Positions 1 through 7,570 of a stretch of DNA of 64,000 bases are shown here, one piece after another (position 1 is the first letter of the stretch; each line of letters opens with the position of its first letter). This DNA is from CAZUDO01 sp964618895 (lineage in GTDB: Bacteria; Desulfobacterota; Binatia; DP-6). The DNA lies in contig CAZUDO010000103.1 in NCBI GenBank assembly GCA_964618895.1, positions 72,031-136,030 on the forward strand. Direction: 5' to 3'. Below the pieces are notes generated by a model. It searched no databases. It worked only from the letters and a program-made list of their open reading frames with translations, and was not told where the DNA came from. Made by a program: the position numbers and the translations under genes.

Positions 1-33
1 TTTGAGTTTCCGCCCAACCAAGGAGGACTGTTG

Positions 34-375
34 ATGACCCGTGCCACTCTGTCCGCAACGCTTGCGACGCTGTTCCTGGGTGCCTGCCTGGTGATGTCGT
101 CTGGCGTGGTCAAGGCCGCAAACCAGTGCAAGAAGGACTGCGGCGTCAACAAAAAGGCGTGCGTCGGCACGGCGAAGACGGCCCTGACCGCCTGCAAGAC
201 CGCGGCGGCGACCGACAAGATCGCCAAGAAGGCCTGCAAGGACGCGTTCAAGCTGGCGAAGAAAAACGCGAAGACCAACTGCAAGACCGACTGTGTAGAC
301 AAGACGGCGACGCCGCGGGCGAACCCCTGTTCACCCTCCGGCGCGTTCCTCGACGCGTCCTCGGCCCTGTTCTAG
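34..375 (+). CDS. Small secreted Lys/Cys-rich protein
   Basis: The product is 113 residues with an N-terminal signal peptide (hydrophobic stretch LATLFLGACLVM, probable cleavage after VKA or KAA near residue 28). The mature part is almost only Lys, Ala, Thr and Cys. Cysteine pairs CKKDC and CKTDC lie near its two ends, with single cysteines between, which suggests a disulfide-stapled helical hairpin in the periplasm or outside the cell. ATG 34 is preferred over the adjacent TTG because AGGAGG at 21-26 is ideally spaced. The gene is closed by a strong terminator at 396-434, so it forms its own transcription unit at this end. I recognise no family. Metal binding or structural packing are guesses only. 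Confidence 0.8.
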   Translation: MTRATLSATLATLFLGACLVMSSGVVKAANQCKKDCGVNKKACVGTAKTALTACKTAAATDKIAKKACKDAFKLAKKNAKTNCKTDCVDKTATPRANPCSPSGAFLDASSALF

Positions 376-395
376 AGCCGTCTCGTATCGATCGG

Positions 396-434
396 CAGCC
401 GGGAGTGGTGACGCACCGCTCCCGGCTGTTTCCT
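396..434 (+). terminator. Rho-independent terminator after the Lys/Cys-rich gene
   Basis: The perfect arms CAGCCGGGAG (396-405) and CTCCCGGCTG (419-428) extend inward with GGTG/CACC, giving a stem of about 14 pairs. A T-rich tail, TTTCCTTTT, follows. It lies 20 bases after the stop at 375. This is the most canonical intrinsic terminator in the window. Confidence 0.85.
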
Positions 435-503
435 TTTGCACCCATGCGTCACCGAGGCTGACCGGCATGCGACTTGCTTCGCCTGGTCGGTAGGGGGTTC
501 CAC

Positions 504-713
504 ATGATGGACCACAGCCTCGACGGAAAGCGCTGTCGCACGATCCGGCCCGTCCCGCACCACGCCGGCTACCTGCCGCGCCGGCTGGAAGGGACGATCC
601 GCTACCAGGTCGAGAGCCTCGGGCGCACGCTGCTCCGGGTCGACTTCGACGGCGGCACCTCGGTCATGGTGCTGCAGGACGACGTCGCGGTCGACGACGA
701 CGAGCGGGCCTGA
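504..713 (+). CDS. Conserved-looking small protein of unknown function
   Basis: The product is 69 residues, soluble, with no signal peptide. ATG 504 (followed by another ATG at 507) has a TAGGGGG sequence six bases upstream. The N-terminal half is basic (DGKRCRTIRPVPHH). The C-terminal half alternates hydrophobic and polar residues (TLLRVDFDGGTSVMVLQDDV), as expected for a small beta barrel or SH3-like fold, and ends in a run of aspartates. Its stop lies four bases from the stop of the convergent D,D-carboxypeptidase gene. I do not recognise the family and the context does not suggest a role. Confidence 0.6.
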   Translation: MMDHSLDGKRCRTIRPVPHHAGYLPRRLEGTIRYQVESLGRTLLRVDFDGGTSVMVLQDDVAVDDDERA

Positions 714-717
714 GGGC

Positions 718-1836
718 CTACAGCAGGTTGCGCAGCCAGGCCAGCCAGCCGGTGGCCTCGACCGCACGATCGGACACCACGCCGACGCGGCCGAGCTCCC
801 GCTCGCCCTGGCGAATGACGACCTCGCCGAGGGGCTGCTTCTGGCGGACGGGAGCCGCAACCAGCTTCGGCACCCGCGCCTCGACCACAACGCCCTTGTC
901 CTCGGCACGCTTGACGAGCACGCGCAGGTCTTCCACGGGGACCGCCTGCACGCTGTCGACGGTGCCTCCGGACACCGCCACGCTGCTCACCGCCACCCCG
1001 CGCTTGGCAGGCGCGACGACGCGGTAGGTGGCGAAGGCCTCGTTCATCAGGCGGGCGGCTTCGCGGAACGAGTTGGCTTTGTGCTCCAGCCCGAGCACGA
1101 CGGCGATCAGGTTCAGGTCATTCCGGCTGGCGGTCGCCGTGACGCAGAAGCCGGCGACGCGATAGTAGCCGGTCTTGAGGCCGGTGATGCCCGGGTAGTC
1201 ACGGACCAGGTGGTTGGTGTTCGTCATCTGCAGGGTGTCGCCGCGGAAGCCGGCCGTCGGCATGGCAGCCCACTGCATGACCTCCGGATAGCGCATCAAC
1301 TCGCGCGCGAGCACGGCCAGGTCGTAGGCCGTGGTGAGATCCGCGGTCTGTCCCTTGCCGGGCGGCAAGCCGTGCGGGGTCTGGTAGGTCGTGTCCTTCA
1401 TGCCGAGCGCCTTGGCGCGCGCGTTCATCAGGTCGACGAAGGCGGTGGACGATCCGGCGATCTTCTCGGCCACCGCCCCGGAGCCGTCATTGGCCGAGGC
1501 GATCATGATCGCCTTCAGCATCTCACCGAGCGGGAAGGTTTCGCCCGGCGCCAGATAGACCTGGGAGCCGCCCAGACGACTGGCCGACACCGACGCACCG
1601 ACCGGCTCGTCGAGAGACAAGCTGCCGTCGCGCACGCGCTCCATCGCCAGCAGCACCGTCATCATCTTGGTCATCGAGGCGGGCGGCCAGCGCTTGTGCG
1701 CCTCCTTCTCCGCCAGGACGGCCCCGCTGTCCGCGTCCATGACGATGTACGCGGCCGGAACGTCGGCCCCCTGCACGCGCACGGCGAGCATGGCCACGAC
1801 CCCCACGATTCCTGCCACCAACCTCCACCGCCTCAT
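718..1836 (-). CDS. dacA: D-alanyl-D-alanine carboxypeptidase (PBP5/6 type)
   Basis: This enzyme trims the terminal D-Ala from peptidoglycan pentapeptides in the periplasm. All three active-site motifs of the serine D,D-peptidase (S11) family are present: SMTK at 54-57, SAN at 114-116 and KTG at 221-223. The 372-residue protein begins with a signal peptide (RRWRLVAGIVGVVAMLAVRVQG). A C-terminal beta domain of about 100 residues ends in ATGWLAWLRNLL, an amphipathic helix of the kind that anchors PBP5 to the inner-membrane surface. ATG 1836 is chosen because GGAGGTGG lies just upstream; an in-frame start 24 bases earlier would put extra residues before the signal. Gene symbol by family only; dacC or dacD are equally possible. 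Confidence 0.93.
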   Translation of the reverse strand: MRRWRLVAGIVGVVAMLAVRVQGADVPAAYIVMDADSGAVLAEKEAHKRWPPASMTKMMTVLLAMERVRDGSLSLDEPVGASVSASRLGGSQVYLAPGETFPLGEMLKAIMIASANDGSGAVAEKIAGSSTAFVDLMNARAKALGMKDTTYQTPHGLPPGKGQTADLTTAYDLAVLARELMRYPEVMQWAAMPTAGFRGDTLQMTNTNHLVRDYPGITGLKTGYYRVAGFCVTATASRNDLNLIAVVLGLEHKANSFREAARLMNEAFATYRVVAPAKRGVAVSSVAVSGGTVDSVQAVPVEDLRVLVKRAEDKGVVVEARVPKLVAAPVRQKQPLGEVVIRQGERELGRVGVVSDRAVEATGWLAWLRNLL

Positions 1837-1890
1837 TGCACCACCTCCGCAACCGGCCACAGTCGGGCCGTCGCTACCGAGCGCCGTCCC

Positions 1891-2304
1891 TCAGCGCGCC
1901 AGCATCGTGAGCGCGTCCGTACGCCGGACCAACTGATCGGGCTCCGCCCGGATGACGTGCCCGTCGCCGTCGAGATCGCCGTCCAGGAGGAGGCCACCTA
2001 CGTCCCCGGCCTTCTGCAGGAAGGTGGCGAACCCCTCGCGCGTGAGACGTTGCGGGACGTAGCCCCGGCCGTTCACGAGATGCGTCCATACCGCGCCGAC
2101 GGCGGCGTCGTTGGTCCACACGAACAGCGTCCAGCCCCAGTCCCAACGGCCGCCCAGGTACTCGCCACCGATGCGCCGTGCGGGTGGCCGCCAGAACACG
2201 AGAAACCCGCCGGCGCGGCCGAGCGTCTGCAGGGCCGCCAACGGGCGGAGCGGGCGGTCGCCCCGCTGCGGCGGCGACAGCCGGCGCCGAGCCGCGAAAT
2301 CCAC
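1891..2304 (-). CDS. Small protein with one canonical EF-hand loop
   Basis: The product is about 137 residues of unknown function. The middle is rich in Trp, Gly and Arg (GGRWDWGWTLFVWTNDAAVG). Near the C-terminus is DLDGDGHVIRAE, a textbook EF-hand calcium loop: acids at positions 1, 3 and 5, Gly at 6, Val at 8 and Glu at 12. The start is uncertain. GTG 2304 is used because AGCGAAGG lies eight bases upstream and residues before it lose protein-like composition. It is transcribed in the same direction as the D,D-carboxypeptidase, 54 bases upstream of it. The single EF-hand could bind calcium or be a dockerin-like remnant. Confidence 0.5.
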   Translation of the reverse strand: MDFAARRRLSPPQRGDRPLRPLAALQTLGRAGGFLVFWRPPARRIGGEYLGGRWDWGWTLFVWTNDAAVGAVWTHLVNGRGYVPQRLTREGFATFLQKAGDVGGLLLDGDLDGDGHVIRAEPDQLVRRTDALTMLAR

Positions 2305-2393
2305 TTCGATGACCTTCGCTCCCGTCGTCCCCGGCAAGGCGGGCGCGAAGTTACCAGCGCCCCCCGGGCAGGTCAACGCAAAAGGGGACGGCG

Positions 2394-2759
2394 CTAGTTC
2401 CCGCCGTAGCGCGTGTCGGCCTGCCCGGCCAGATGCTCGAGCATATGCTGCTCGGCCTGGCGGTAGGCGATCGCCCGCAGCATATCCTGGGTCTGCTGCG
2501 CGAGGGGGACAGTGGCGATCAGGCCCGCGATGGCGGCGGGAGACAAGGTCGCGATGGCGCGCTCCATCTCCTCGACGACCTCGTCCGGCAGGGCCGGCAC
2601 CACGACCGTCTTCGCGACGTCGAGGGCCGGGCCGAAGCGACTCGCAAACTGCTCCTTGGCCTGGGCGCGCTCCTCGGCCGTGCACACCACGTCGAGCTTC
2701 TTCGCGGCGGCGTCGAACAGCCGGTCGAACGCCTCCAGCAGGGCCTCTCGTCCCGTCAT
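2394..2759 (-). CDS. Small all-helical cytoplasmic protein, unknown function
   Basis: The product is 121 residues with no signal peptide or membrane segment. It is highly charged and Ala/Glu/Leu-rich, with a predicted run of amphipathic helices from MTGREALLEAFDRLFDAAAKK to the end. The ATG at 2759 gives a natural N-terminus. It is the first gene of a leftward cluster leading into the EF-hand protein and the carboxypeptidase. I recognise no domain. Codon use and length support a real gene but the function is open. Confidence 0.65.
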   Translation of the reverse strand: MTGREALLEAFDRLFDAAAKKLDVVCTAEERAQAKEQFASRFGPALDVAKTVVVPALPDEVVEEMERAIATLSPAAIAGLIATVPLAQQTQDMLRAIAYRQAEQHMLEHLAGQADTRYGGN

Positions 2760-2841
2760 CGCGGCACGAGTCTAGTCACGTGGGACGCTCGCGCAACCCC
2801 ATGTCCACGATTGACTCCCCGGTGCCGGCCACGTAGAGCCC

Positions 2842-3087
2842 GTGTTCGTGCGGGTCGCCCTGTGCGTCGTCGTCTCCCTTGCCGTCCTCGCCGCTCGGCC
2901 GGCGCGCGCGGACGACGGGCCCGACAACGCCCGGCGGGCCGAGGCCGCCGCGGTCCGGGCGGAGGCCGCCGCGGCACGCACGGAGGAGGCGGCCGCGCGC
3001 GTCGAAGGCGCCTCGGAACGCCTCGAGCGCCTGGTCAACACCCTGGAGCAGGAGCTCGAGCGCCGGGCGAAGCGTCCGGCGCGGTAG
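2842..3087 (+). CDS. Small exported coiled-coil protein
   Basis: The product is 81 residues. A signal peptide (VRVALCVVVSLAVLAARPARA) is followed by a mature part made of near-heptad repeats of Ala, Arg and Glu (AEAAAVRAEAAAARTEEAAA). It should form one long alpha-helical coiled coil in the periplasm, in size and layout like an Lpp-type or SlyX-like helix but without a lipobox. Translation starts at GTG 2842 or GTG 2848; neither has a clear ribosome site. It precedes the ThDP enzyme by 37 bases on the same strand, but that gene seems to have its own promoter. Confidence 0.6.
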   Translation: MFVRVALCVVVSLAVLAARPARADDGPDNARRAEAAAVRAEAAAARTEEAAARVEGASERLERLVNTLEQELERRAKRPAR

Positions 3088-3088
3088 C

Positions 3089-3118
3089 TTGCGGCGCGCG
3101 CGCCGGGCTTGGTAAGCC
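3089..3118 (+). promoter_or_regulatory. Candidate leaderless promoter of the ThDP enzyme
   Basis: TTGCGG (3089-3094) and TAAGCC (3113-3118) are 18 bases apart. The start ATG follows six bases after the -10 box and has no Shine-Dalgarno sequence. The layout matches several other starts in this window. Confidence 0.35.
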
Positions 3119-3124
3119 CGCCCC

Positions 3125-4873
3125 ATGGCGGATGGCACGCGCGCGATGGGGGAGTCGGTCGCCAGGCCGGCGGCCGACTCGGGGTCGACGCGCCTCGATG
3201 GCGGCGCGCTCGTGTGTCGCATCCTGGCCGAACAGCGGGTGCCATATCTGTTCACCATCAACGGCGGCCACATCTGGCCGATCCTGGCCCACCTGCGCGC
3301 GCACGGCATCCAGATGATCCACATGCGGCACGAGCAGTCGTGCGCGTACGCCGCCGACGCCTGGGCCCGCACCAGCGGGCGTCCGGGCGTGCTCGCCGTC
3401 ACGGCGGGGTGCGGGCTCACCAACGCCGTCACCGGGCTGTGCGTCGCCGGGCTCACGGGCAGTCCGGTGGTGTGCCTCTCGGGGCAGCATCCTACCACCG
3501 AGGATCAGCTGGGCTCGTTCCAGGAAGCCTACGGTGCCGAGATCTGCCGCACCTTCTCCAAGTTCACCAAGCGGGTGCTCGACTGGTCGACCATCGAGGT
3601 CGATCTCCGGCTCGCTTTCCGCGCGGCGACCGGGGCGCCACCCGGACCCGCCGTGCTCGAGATCCCCACCAACGTCCTCTATCAGCAGGACGACATCGCC
3701 CGGCAGCGGCGGGGCGCGCGGGTGTACACGCCGGACGAGCTGCGCAGCGCCGGCGATCCCGCCGCCATCGAGCGCGCTCTCCAGGCGCTCGACCGCGCCG
3801 AGCGGCCCCTCATCGTGGCGGGCGACGGCATCTTCTGGTCGGACGCGGCGGCCGAGCTCTGCGCGCTCGCCACCCGGCTGCAGATTCCCGTCTATTCCCG
3901 CCGCGCCGGTCAGGGTGCGCTCCCCGAAGACCACCCCCTCGCCGTACGCGGCGCGTGGAAGAAGCCGTTCACCGGACGGGCCGACGTGATCCTGGCGGTC
4001 GGGTTCCGCTTCTGGAGCGGCGAGCACTTCGGCGAGCCGCCCACGTGGAACGCCGACGCCACCTACATCCAGGTCGATGCCGCCGCGGCGCGCGTCGGCG
4101 CGCACGTGCCCGCCGACATCCCGATCGTCGGCGATCCGAAGCTGGTGCTGGGCCAGCTGTACGAGCGGGCCGCGGCGCTCGGACTGGACGCCACGCGCCG
4201 GGCCGGCGGCGCGTGGCTCGCCGACATCGCGTCCGTACGCGCGAGCTTCGATCGGGCGCTGCGCGAGCAGGAAGCCAGCGTGCGCGACGCGCTCCCCATC
4301 CACCCCGCCCGGCTCACCCGCGAGCTGCTCGAGGTGATGGACCGCGACGCGACGCTCGTGATCGACAGCTTCACGCTCTCGGGCTGGCTGTCGCAGTGGT
4401 TCGGCGCCCGCTTCCCGGGGCAGATCGTCGACGCCGGCCCGCTCGCCCCGGTCGGGCACGGCATCGGCATGGGCATCGGCGCCCAGCTCGCGCGCCCGGG
4501 CAAGCAGGTGATCGTGGTCATCGGCGACGGCGGTCTCGGCATCGGCGGCATGGAGCTCGAGACCGCGCTCAGGTACAAGCTGCCGCTCGTCACCCTGGTC
4601 TGGAACAACAGCTCGTGGGGGCCGGGCTTCGAGCAGATGCCGATGCTGCGTGGACGCACGGATCCCTTCGATATGCTGCCGGAGCTTCGCTACGACCGCA
4701 TGTTCGAGGCCATCGGCTGCCACGCCGAGCACGTGACACGGCCGGAGGACATCCGGCCGGCGCTCACACGCGCGCTGGCGGCGGGGAAGCCATCGGTGGT
4801 GAACGTCATCGGCGATCCGCGGGTGGGGCACGCACGCCTGGGCGGCAACCTGCTCGGTTCGACGAAGGTCTAG
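3125..4873 (+). CDS. Thiamine-diphosphate-dependent enzyme (acetolactate synthase / oxalyl-CoA decarboxylase superfamily)
   Basis: The 582-residue cytoplasmic enzyme has the three-domain order of the ThDP decarboxylase/lyase family. An N-terminal Pyr domain carries the catalytic glutamate (RHEQSCAYAADAWA, Glu70). A central domain follows at about 210-340. The C-terminal PP domain has the GDG...NN motif starting at residue 467 (GDGGLGIGGMELETAL, ending VWNNSSWG) that binds Mg-ThDP. It would condense or decarboxylate 2-keto acids or acyl-CoAs. The absence of ilvN or other branched-chain genes argues against a biosynthetic acetolactate synthase; a 2-hydroxyacyl-CoA lyase or benzoylformate-decarboxylase-like role is possible. 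Its TAG stop overlaps the stop of the convergent next gene in the shared tetranucleotide CTAG (4870-4873). Confidence 0.88.
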   Translation: MADGTRAMGESVARPAADSGSTRLDGGALVCRILAEQRVPYLFTINGGHIWPILAHLRAHGIQMIHMRHEQSCAYAADAWARTSGRPGVLAVTAGCGLTNAVTGLCVAGLTGSPVVCLSGQHPTTEDQLGSFQEAYGAEICRTFSKFTKRVLDWSTIEVDLRLAFRAATGAPPGPAVLEIPTNVLYQQDDIARQRRGARVYTPDELRSAGDPAAIERALQALDRAERPLIVAGDGIFWSDAAAELCALATRLQIPVYSRRAGQGALPEDHPLAVRGAWKKPFTGRADVILAVGFRFWSGEHFGEPPTWNADATYIQVDAAAARVGAHVPADIPIVGDPKLVLGQLYERAAALGLDATRRAGGAWLADIASVRASFDRALREQEASVRDALPIHPARLTRELLEVMDRDATLVIDSFTLSGWLSQWFGARFPGQIVDAGPLAPVGHGIGMGIGAQLARPGKQVIVVIGDGGLGIGGMELETALRYKLPLVTLVWNNSSWGPGFEQMPMLRGRTDPFDMLPELRYDRMFEAIGCHAEHVTRPEDIRPALTRALAAGKPSVVNVIGDPRVGHARLGGNLLGSTKV

Positions 4874-6090
4874 TTCTCGGGCAGGGCCACCGCGTCCGCC
4901 GCAGCGCGCAGGCGTGCCGCGAGGGTCGTCGCGCAGCACGACGACACGACCCGACGCTCGACGACCGCCGCCGCACGGCGCCAGCGCAACGCGGCGCGGG
5001 ACGACAACTGCACCGACCGGGCCTCGGCAGCGCGCGCGCCAAGCGCGCAGGCCCCCGACACGAGACGCGCCACCCGCCGCGGCACCGCCGCCGTGCGGCA
5101 GTCGACCGCGGCCCCGCGCTCGAAGCCACAGACGGCCGCCGGACGCATGTGCCGGTGGCGCCGGCGTCCTGCCGCCCGACCGCCCGACGACGGCAGCGCG
5201 CGCAGCAGGCGGAGGACCACCGCCGCCGTGTTGTCCGCCGCGAGGCGATAGTAGGCGAAGAACTGCTGGAACGGGAACTCGGTCAGCCCGAGCGGGTCGC
5301 CGGCGCCATCGGAGACGCCGCGCGCCGCCACGAACGGCACGCCGTGCGCGACGGCGACGGCTGCCACCGCCGCCGTCTCCATGTCGGTGGCGTCCGCCGG
5401 GCTTGCCACAGCCCCGGTCGAGGCGAGCACGCGCGCCTCGCAGCCGAAGATCTCCCCCGCTCCGGGCTGGCACGGGAACGGGATGCCGCCGAACGGATCG
5501 CCGCTCTCCCCATCGCCGCCGACCACCACCCGCGGGCGATGCGGCAGGCACACTTCGTCGCCCGGGGGCTCGGGCGGAACGGGGGTGCACCGCCCGAGCA
5601 CGAGCCGGCGGGCCGCGACCCTGGTCGCGACGGCGAGAAGGTCGCGATCGGCGGCGAACGAGCGGCCGCTGGCGGTGTCGGTCCAGCGCGCCGGCACCGC
5701 CACGTCGCCGATGCGGAGTCCACTGCCGGCGACGCCGGAGAACACGATCGCTCCGATGTCGAAGCGGGCGAGCACGGCCTCCGTCATCGCGGTCGCGTTC
5801 ATGAGCCCGATGCCGGTGAGGGCGAGGACGACGGGCTGCCCGGCCAGCCGTCCGACCAGCACCGTCCGCCCCGCGATCGTCACCCGTTCGGTGATGGTCG
5901 CGGCGGCGCGTAGGACGCGCTGCTCGGCGGGGAACGCGGACAGCACCGCCACGTGGGGCCGGCGCGGACACGGCGCCGAGACGACGGCGCACAAGCCGTC
6001 CAGGGGTGCCCCCGCCACCGCCGGTGCGCACGCCAGCACGACACGGGGAAGCATCGCCACCGTCGCCAGCAGGAAACGTACGTCGACCAT
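4870..6090 (-). CDS. Exported nucleoside phosphorylase/MTAN-like protein with C-terminal extension
   Basis: The 406-residue product begins with a signal peptide (FLLATVAMLPRVVLACAPAVAG). Residues about 45-320 match the PNP_UDP_1 superfamily (5'-methylthioadenosine/S-adenosylhomocysteine nucleosidase and purine phosphorylases). Visible motifs are VLSAFPAEQRVL at the start of the fold, GVAGSG in the middle, ATDMETAAVAAVA (ribose-binding Met-Glu) near residue 235 and RGVSDGAGDP with the catalytic Asp near 258. A segment with extra cysteines (about 165-215) and an 85-residue Arg/Ala-rich tail are not part of the usual fold. Export of this family is uncommon and suggests salvage or sensing of external nucleosides. 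The active-site residues look intact. Confidence 0.75.
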   Translation of the reverse strand: MVDVRFLLATVAMLPRVVLACAPAVAGAPLDGLCAVVSAPCPRRPHVAVLSAFPAEQRVLRAAATITERVTIAGRTVLVGRLAGQPVVLALTGIGLMNATAMTEAVLARFDIGAIVFSGVAGSGLRIGDVAVPARWTDTASGRSFAADRDLLAVATRVAARRLVLGRCTPVPPEPPGDEVCLPHRPRVVVGGDGESGDPFGGIPFPCQPGAGEIFGCEARVLASTGAVASPADATDMETAAVAAVAVAHGVPFVAARGVSDGAGDPLGLTEFPFQQFFAYYRLAADNTAAVVLRLLRALPSSGGRAAGRRRHRHMRPAAVCGFERGAAVDCRTAAVPRRVARLVSGACALGARAAEARSVQLSSRAALRWRRAAAVVERRVVSSCCATTLAARLRAAADAVALPEN

Positions 6091-6136
6091 CAGCCCGTGC
6101 AGCTACGCCGGCGGCATGTATCCGTCAACATCCGCG

Positions 6137-6676
6137 TCAGCGCACGCGCACGAACGGGTACGCCTGGCGCAGGGCACGCGGGACCACGGCCAGACCCGCC
6201 TGGTCACCGAGGGTCTCGATCACCAGGATCGCATCCGGGTCCGAGAACTCGACGCGCGGCACGTGGCCACGGGCTTCGAGGGCGCGCCACACGTGGTCGC
6301 CGATCTCGCGCTCGACCGTGGGCGAGTGCAGGCGCCCCTTCAGCCCCCGGCGGTTGACGCGCACGAAGAACGCCCCCTCGGCCAGCCGGGGGAGCAACGG
6401 CTCCGCCGCGGCGATCAGCGGGTCGACGGGCCCATCGGGCTCGAAGCGCAGCGTGATGTCGATCGGCACGATGCGGGCGAGCGCCGTCGGGAGGACGGGA
6501 TCGGTGGCGAGCGCGGTGCGCACCTGGTCGAGAAACGCGGCGCGATCTTCCACCGTGCCGACAACCACGTTGCGATACCCGCCCGGGCGAAAGCGCCCGA
6601 GCCCGCGGAGCCCCATCAGGAGGGCGTCGCGCTGGCCTTCGAGCGCGGTGGCGAGGACGTTCCAGGTCGGCGCCAT
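6137..6676 (-). CDS. THUMP-domain protein
   Basis: The product is 179 residues. The segment FFVRVNRRGLKGRLHSPTVE and the following DPDAILVIETLGDQAGLAVV fit the THUMP fold, an RNA-binding module usually found next to tRNA-modifying domains (ThiI, Trm11/TrmN, Tan1). Here it stands alone, as in Tan1-like tRNA acetylation partners, so it may bind tRNA for an enzyme encoded elsewhere. Its ATG overlaps the TGA of the upstream enoyl-CoA hydratase gene (ATGA at 6673-6676 read on the minus strand), so the two are translationally coupled. No catalytic domain is visible. Confidence 0.75.
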   Translation of the reverse strand: MAPTWNVLATALEGQRDALLMGLRGLGRFRPGGYRNVVVGTVEDRAAFLDQVRTALATDPVLPTALARIVPIDITLRFEPDGPVDPLIAAAEPLLPRLAEGAFFVRVNRRGLKGRLHSPTVEREIGDHVWRALEARGHVPRVEFSDPDAILVIETLGDQAGLAVVPRALRQAYPFVRVR

Positions 6677-7464
6677 CAGCGGCCGGTGAAGCGCGGCGGG
6701 CGGCGCTCGGCGAGCGCGCGGGCCCCCTCGTGCGCGTCCGCGGTACCGACCAGCAGACTCTGCGCCAGGATCTCCATCTGCAGGAACGTCTGCGTGTCGG
6801 TGTTGCTGCCCAGGTCGATGAGCCGCTTGGCAAGCCCCACCGCCAGCGGCGCGTTGGCGGCGATCTCGCGTCCCAGCCGCGCCGCGGCCGTGACGTGCTC
6901 GCCCACGGGCACCACCTGGTGGACGAGCCCGACCGCCAGCGCCTCGTCGGCGCGGATCATGCGCCCGGTCAGGATCAGCTCTTTCGCGCGCGCGTAGCCG
7001 CAGGTGCGTACCAGGCGCGTCGTCCCGCCCACATCGGGCACGAGTCCGACCTTCACCTCCGGCAGTCCGAGCTCGCAGTCGGCGCTGGCAACGCGCAGGT
7101 CGCATGCCAGGGCCAGCTCGAGGGCGAGCCCCGGTACGTAGCGATGCAGGGCGGCGATCACCGGCTTCTCGAGCCGCTCGAGGCGCGTGAGCGCGGCCTG
7201 CATCTCGCCCACCAGGGTCCGGAACGGCCGCGGGACCTCGCCGCCCACGTCGCCGGCCAGCATCGTGAAGTCGACCCCCGCCGAGAACACGGGCCCCTCG
7301 CCGTAGAGCACCACCGCGCGCACCTCGCGGTCGCGCTCGGCGGCGCACACGGCGTCGACCAGGGCGCCGAGCAACTCCCGATGGAGCGCGTTCCGCTTCT
7401 CGGGACGGTTGAGTCCGACGTAGAGGAGCGCGTCCTCGCGTCGCGTGACGATCAGATCCGTCAT
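6676..7464 (-). CDS. Enoyl-CoA hydratase/isomerase (crotonase family)
   Basis: The 262-residue protein matches the usual crotonase length. It carries the oxyanion-hole segments EKRNALHRELLGAL and GPVFSAGVDFTML, and both catalytic-region acids: Glu in PGLALELALACDLRVAS and in LGLPEVKVGLVPDVGG. It should hydrate or isomerise a 2-enoyl-CoA in fatty-acid or aromatic-acid breakdown; the substrate cannot be read from the sequence. ATG 7464 is supported by AAAGGAGGG just upstream. It is the first gene of a two-gene operon with the THUMP protein, an unexplained pairing. It diverges from the secreted beta-propeller gene at 7571. Confidence 0.9.
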   Translation of the reverse strand: MTDLIVTRREDALLYVGLNRPEKRNALHRELLGALVDAVCAAERDREVRAVVLYGEGPVFSAGVDFTMLAGDVGGEVPRPFRTLVGEMQAALTRLERLEKPVIAALHRYVPGLALELALACDLRVASADCELGLPEVKVGLVPDVGGTTRLVRTCGYARAKELILTGRMIRADEALAVGLVHQVVPVGEHVTAAARLGREIAANAPLAVGLAKRLIDLGSNTDTQTFLQMEILAQSLLVGTADAHEGARALAERRPPRFTGR

Positions 7465-7570
7465 TGGCCCTCCTTTCGGGGCGCGCATTATGCGCCGCCG
7501 TCCCGAGCATCGCCACCGCACGCGCCCGCGCTCGCACCGTCCGGGGGGGGTTGCTATAAGGACCGCCCGC

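Noticed and set aside
3125..4873. Naming the ThDP enzyme ilvB/acetolactate synthase
   Set aside because: No ilvN or branched-chain genes are adjacent and the substrate-specific residues cannot be judged from motifs alone.
3035..6031. A 998-codon open frame on the minus strand opposite the ThDP enzyme and beyond
   Set aside because: The product is Arg/Gly/Ala-rich low-complexity text crossing two well-supported genes in another frame. It is a by-product of high G+C.
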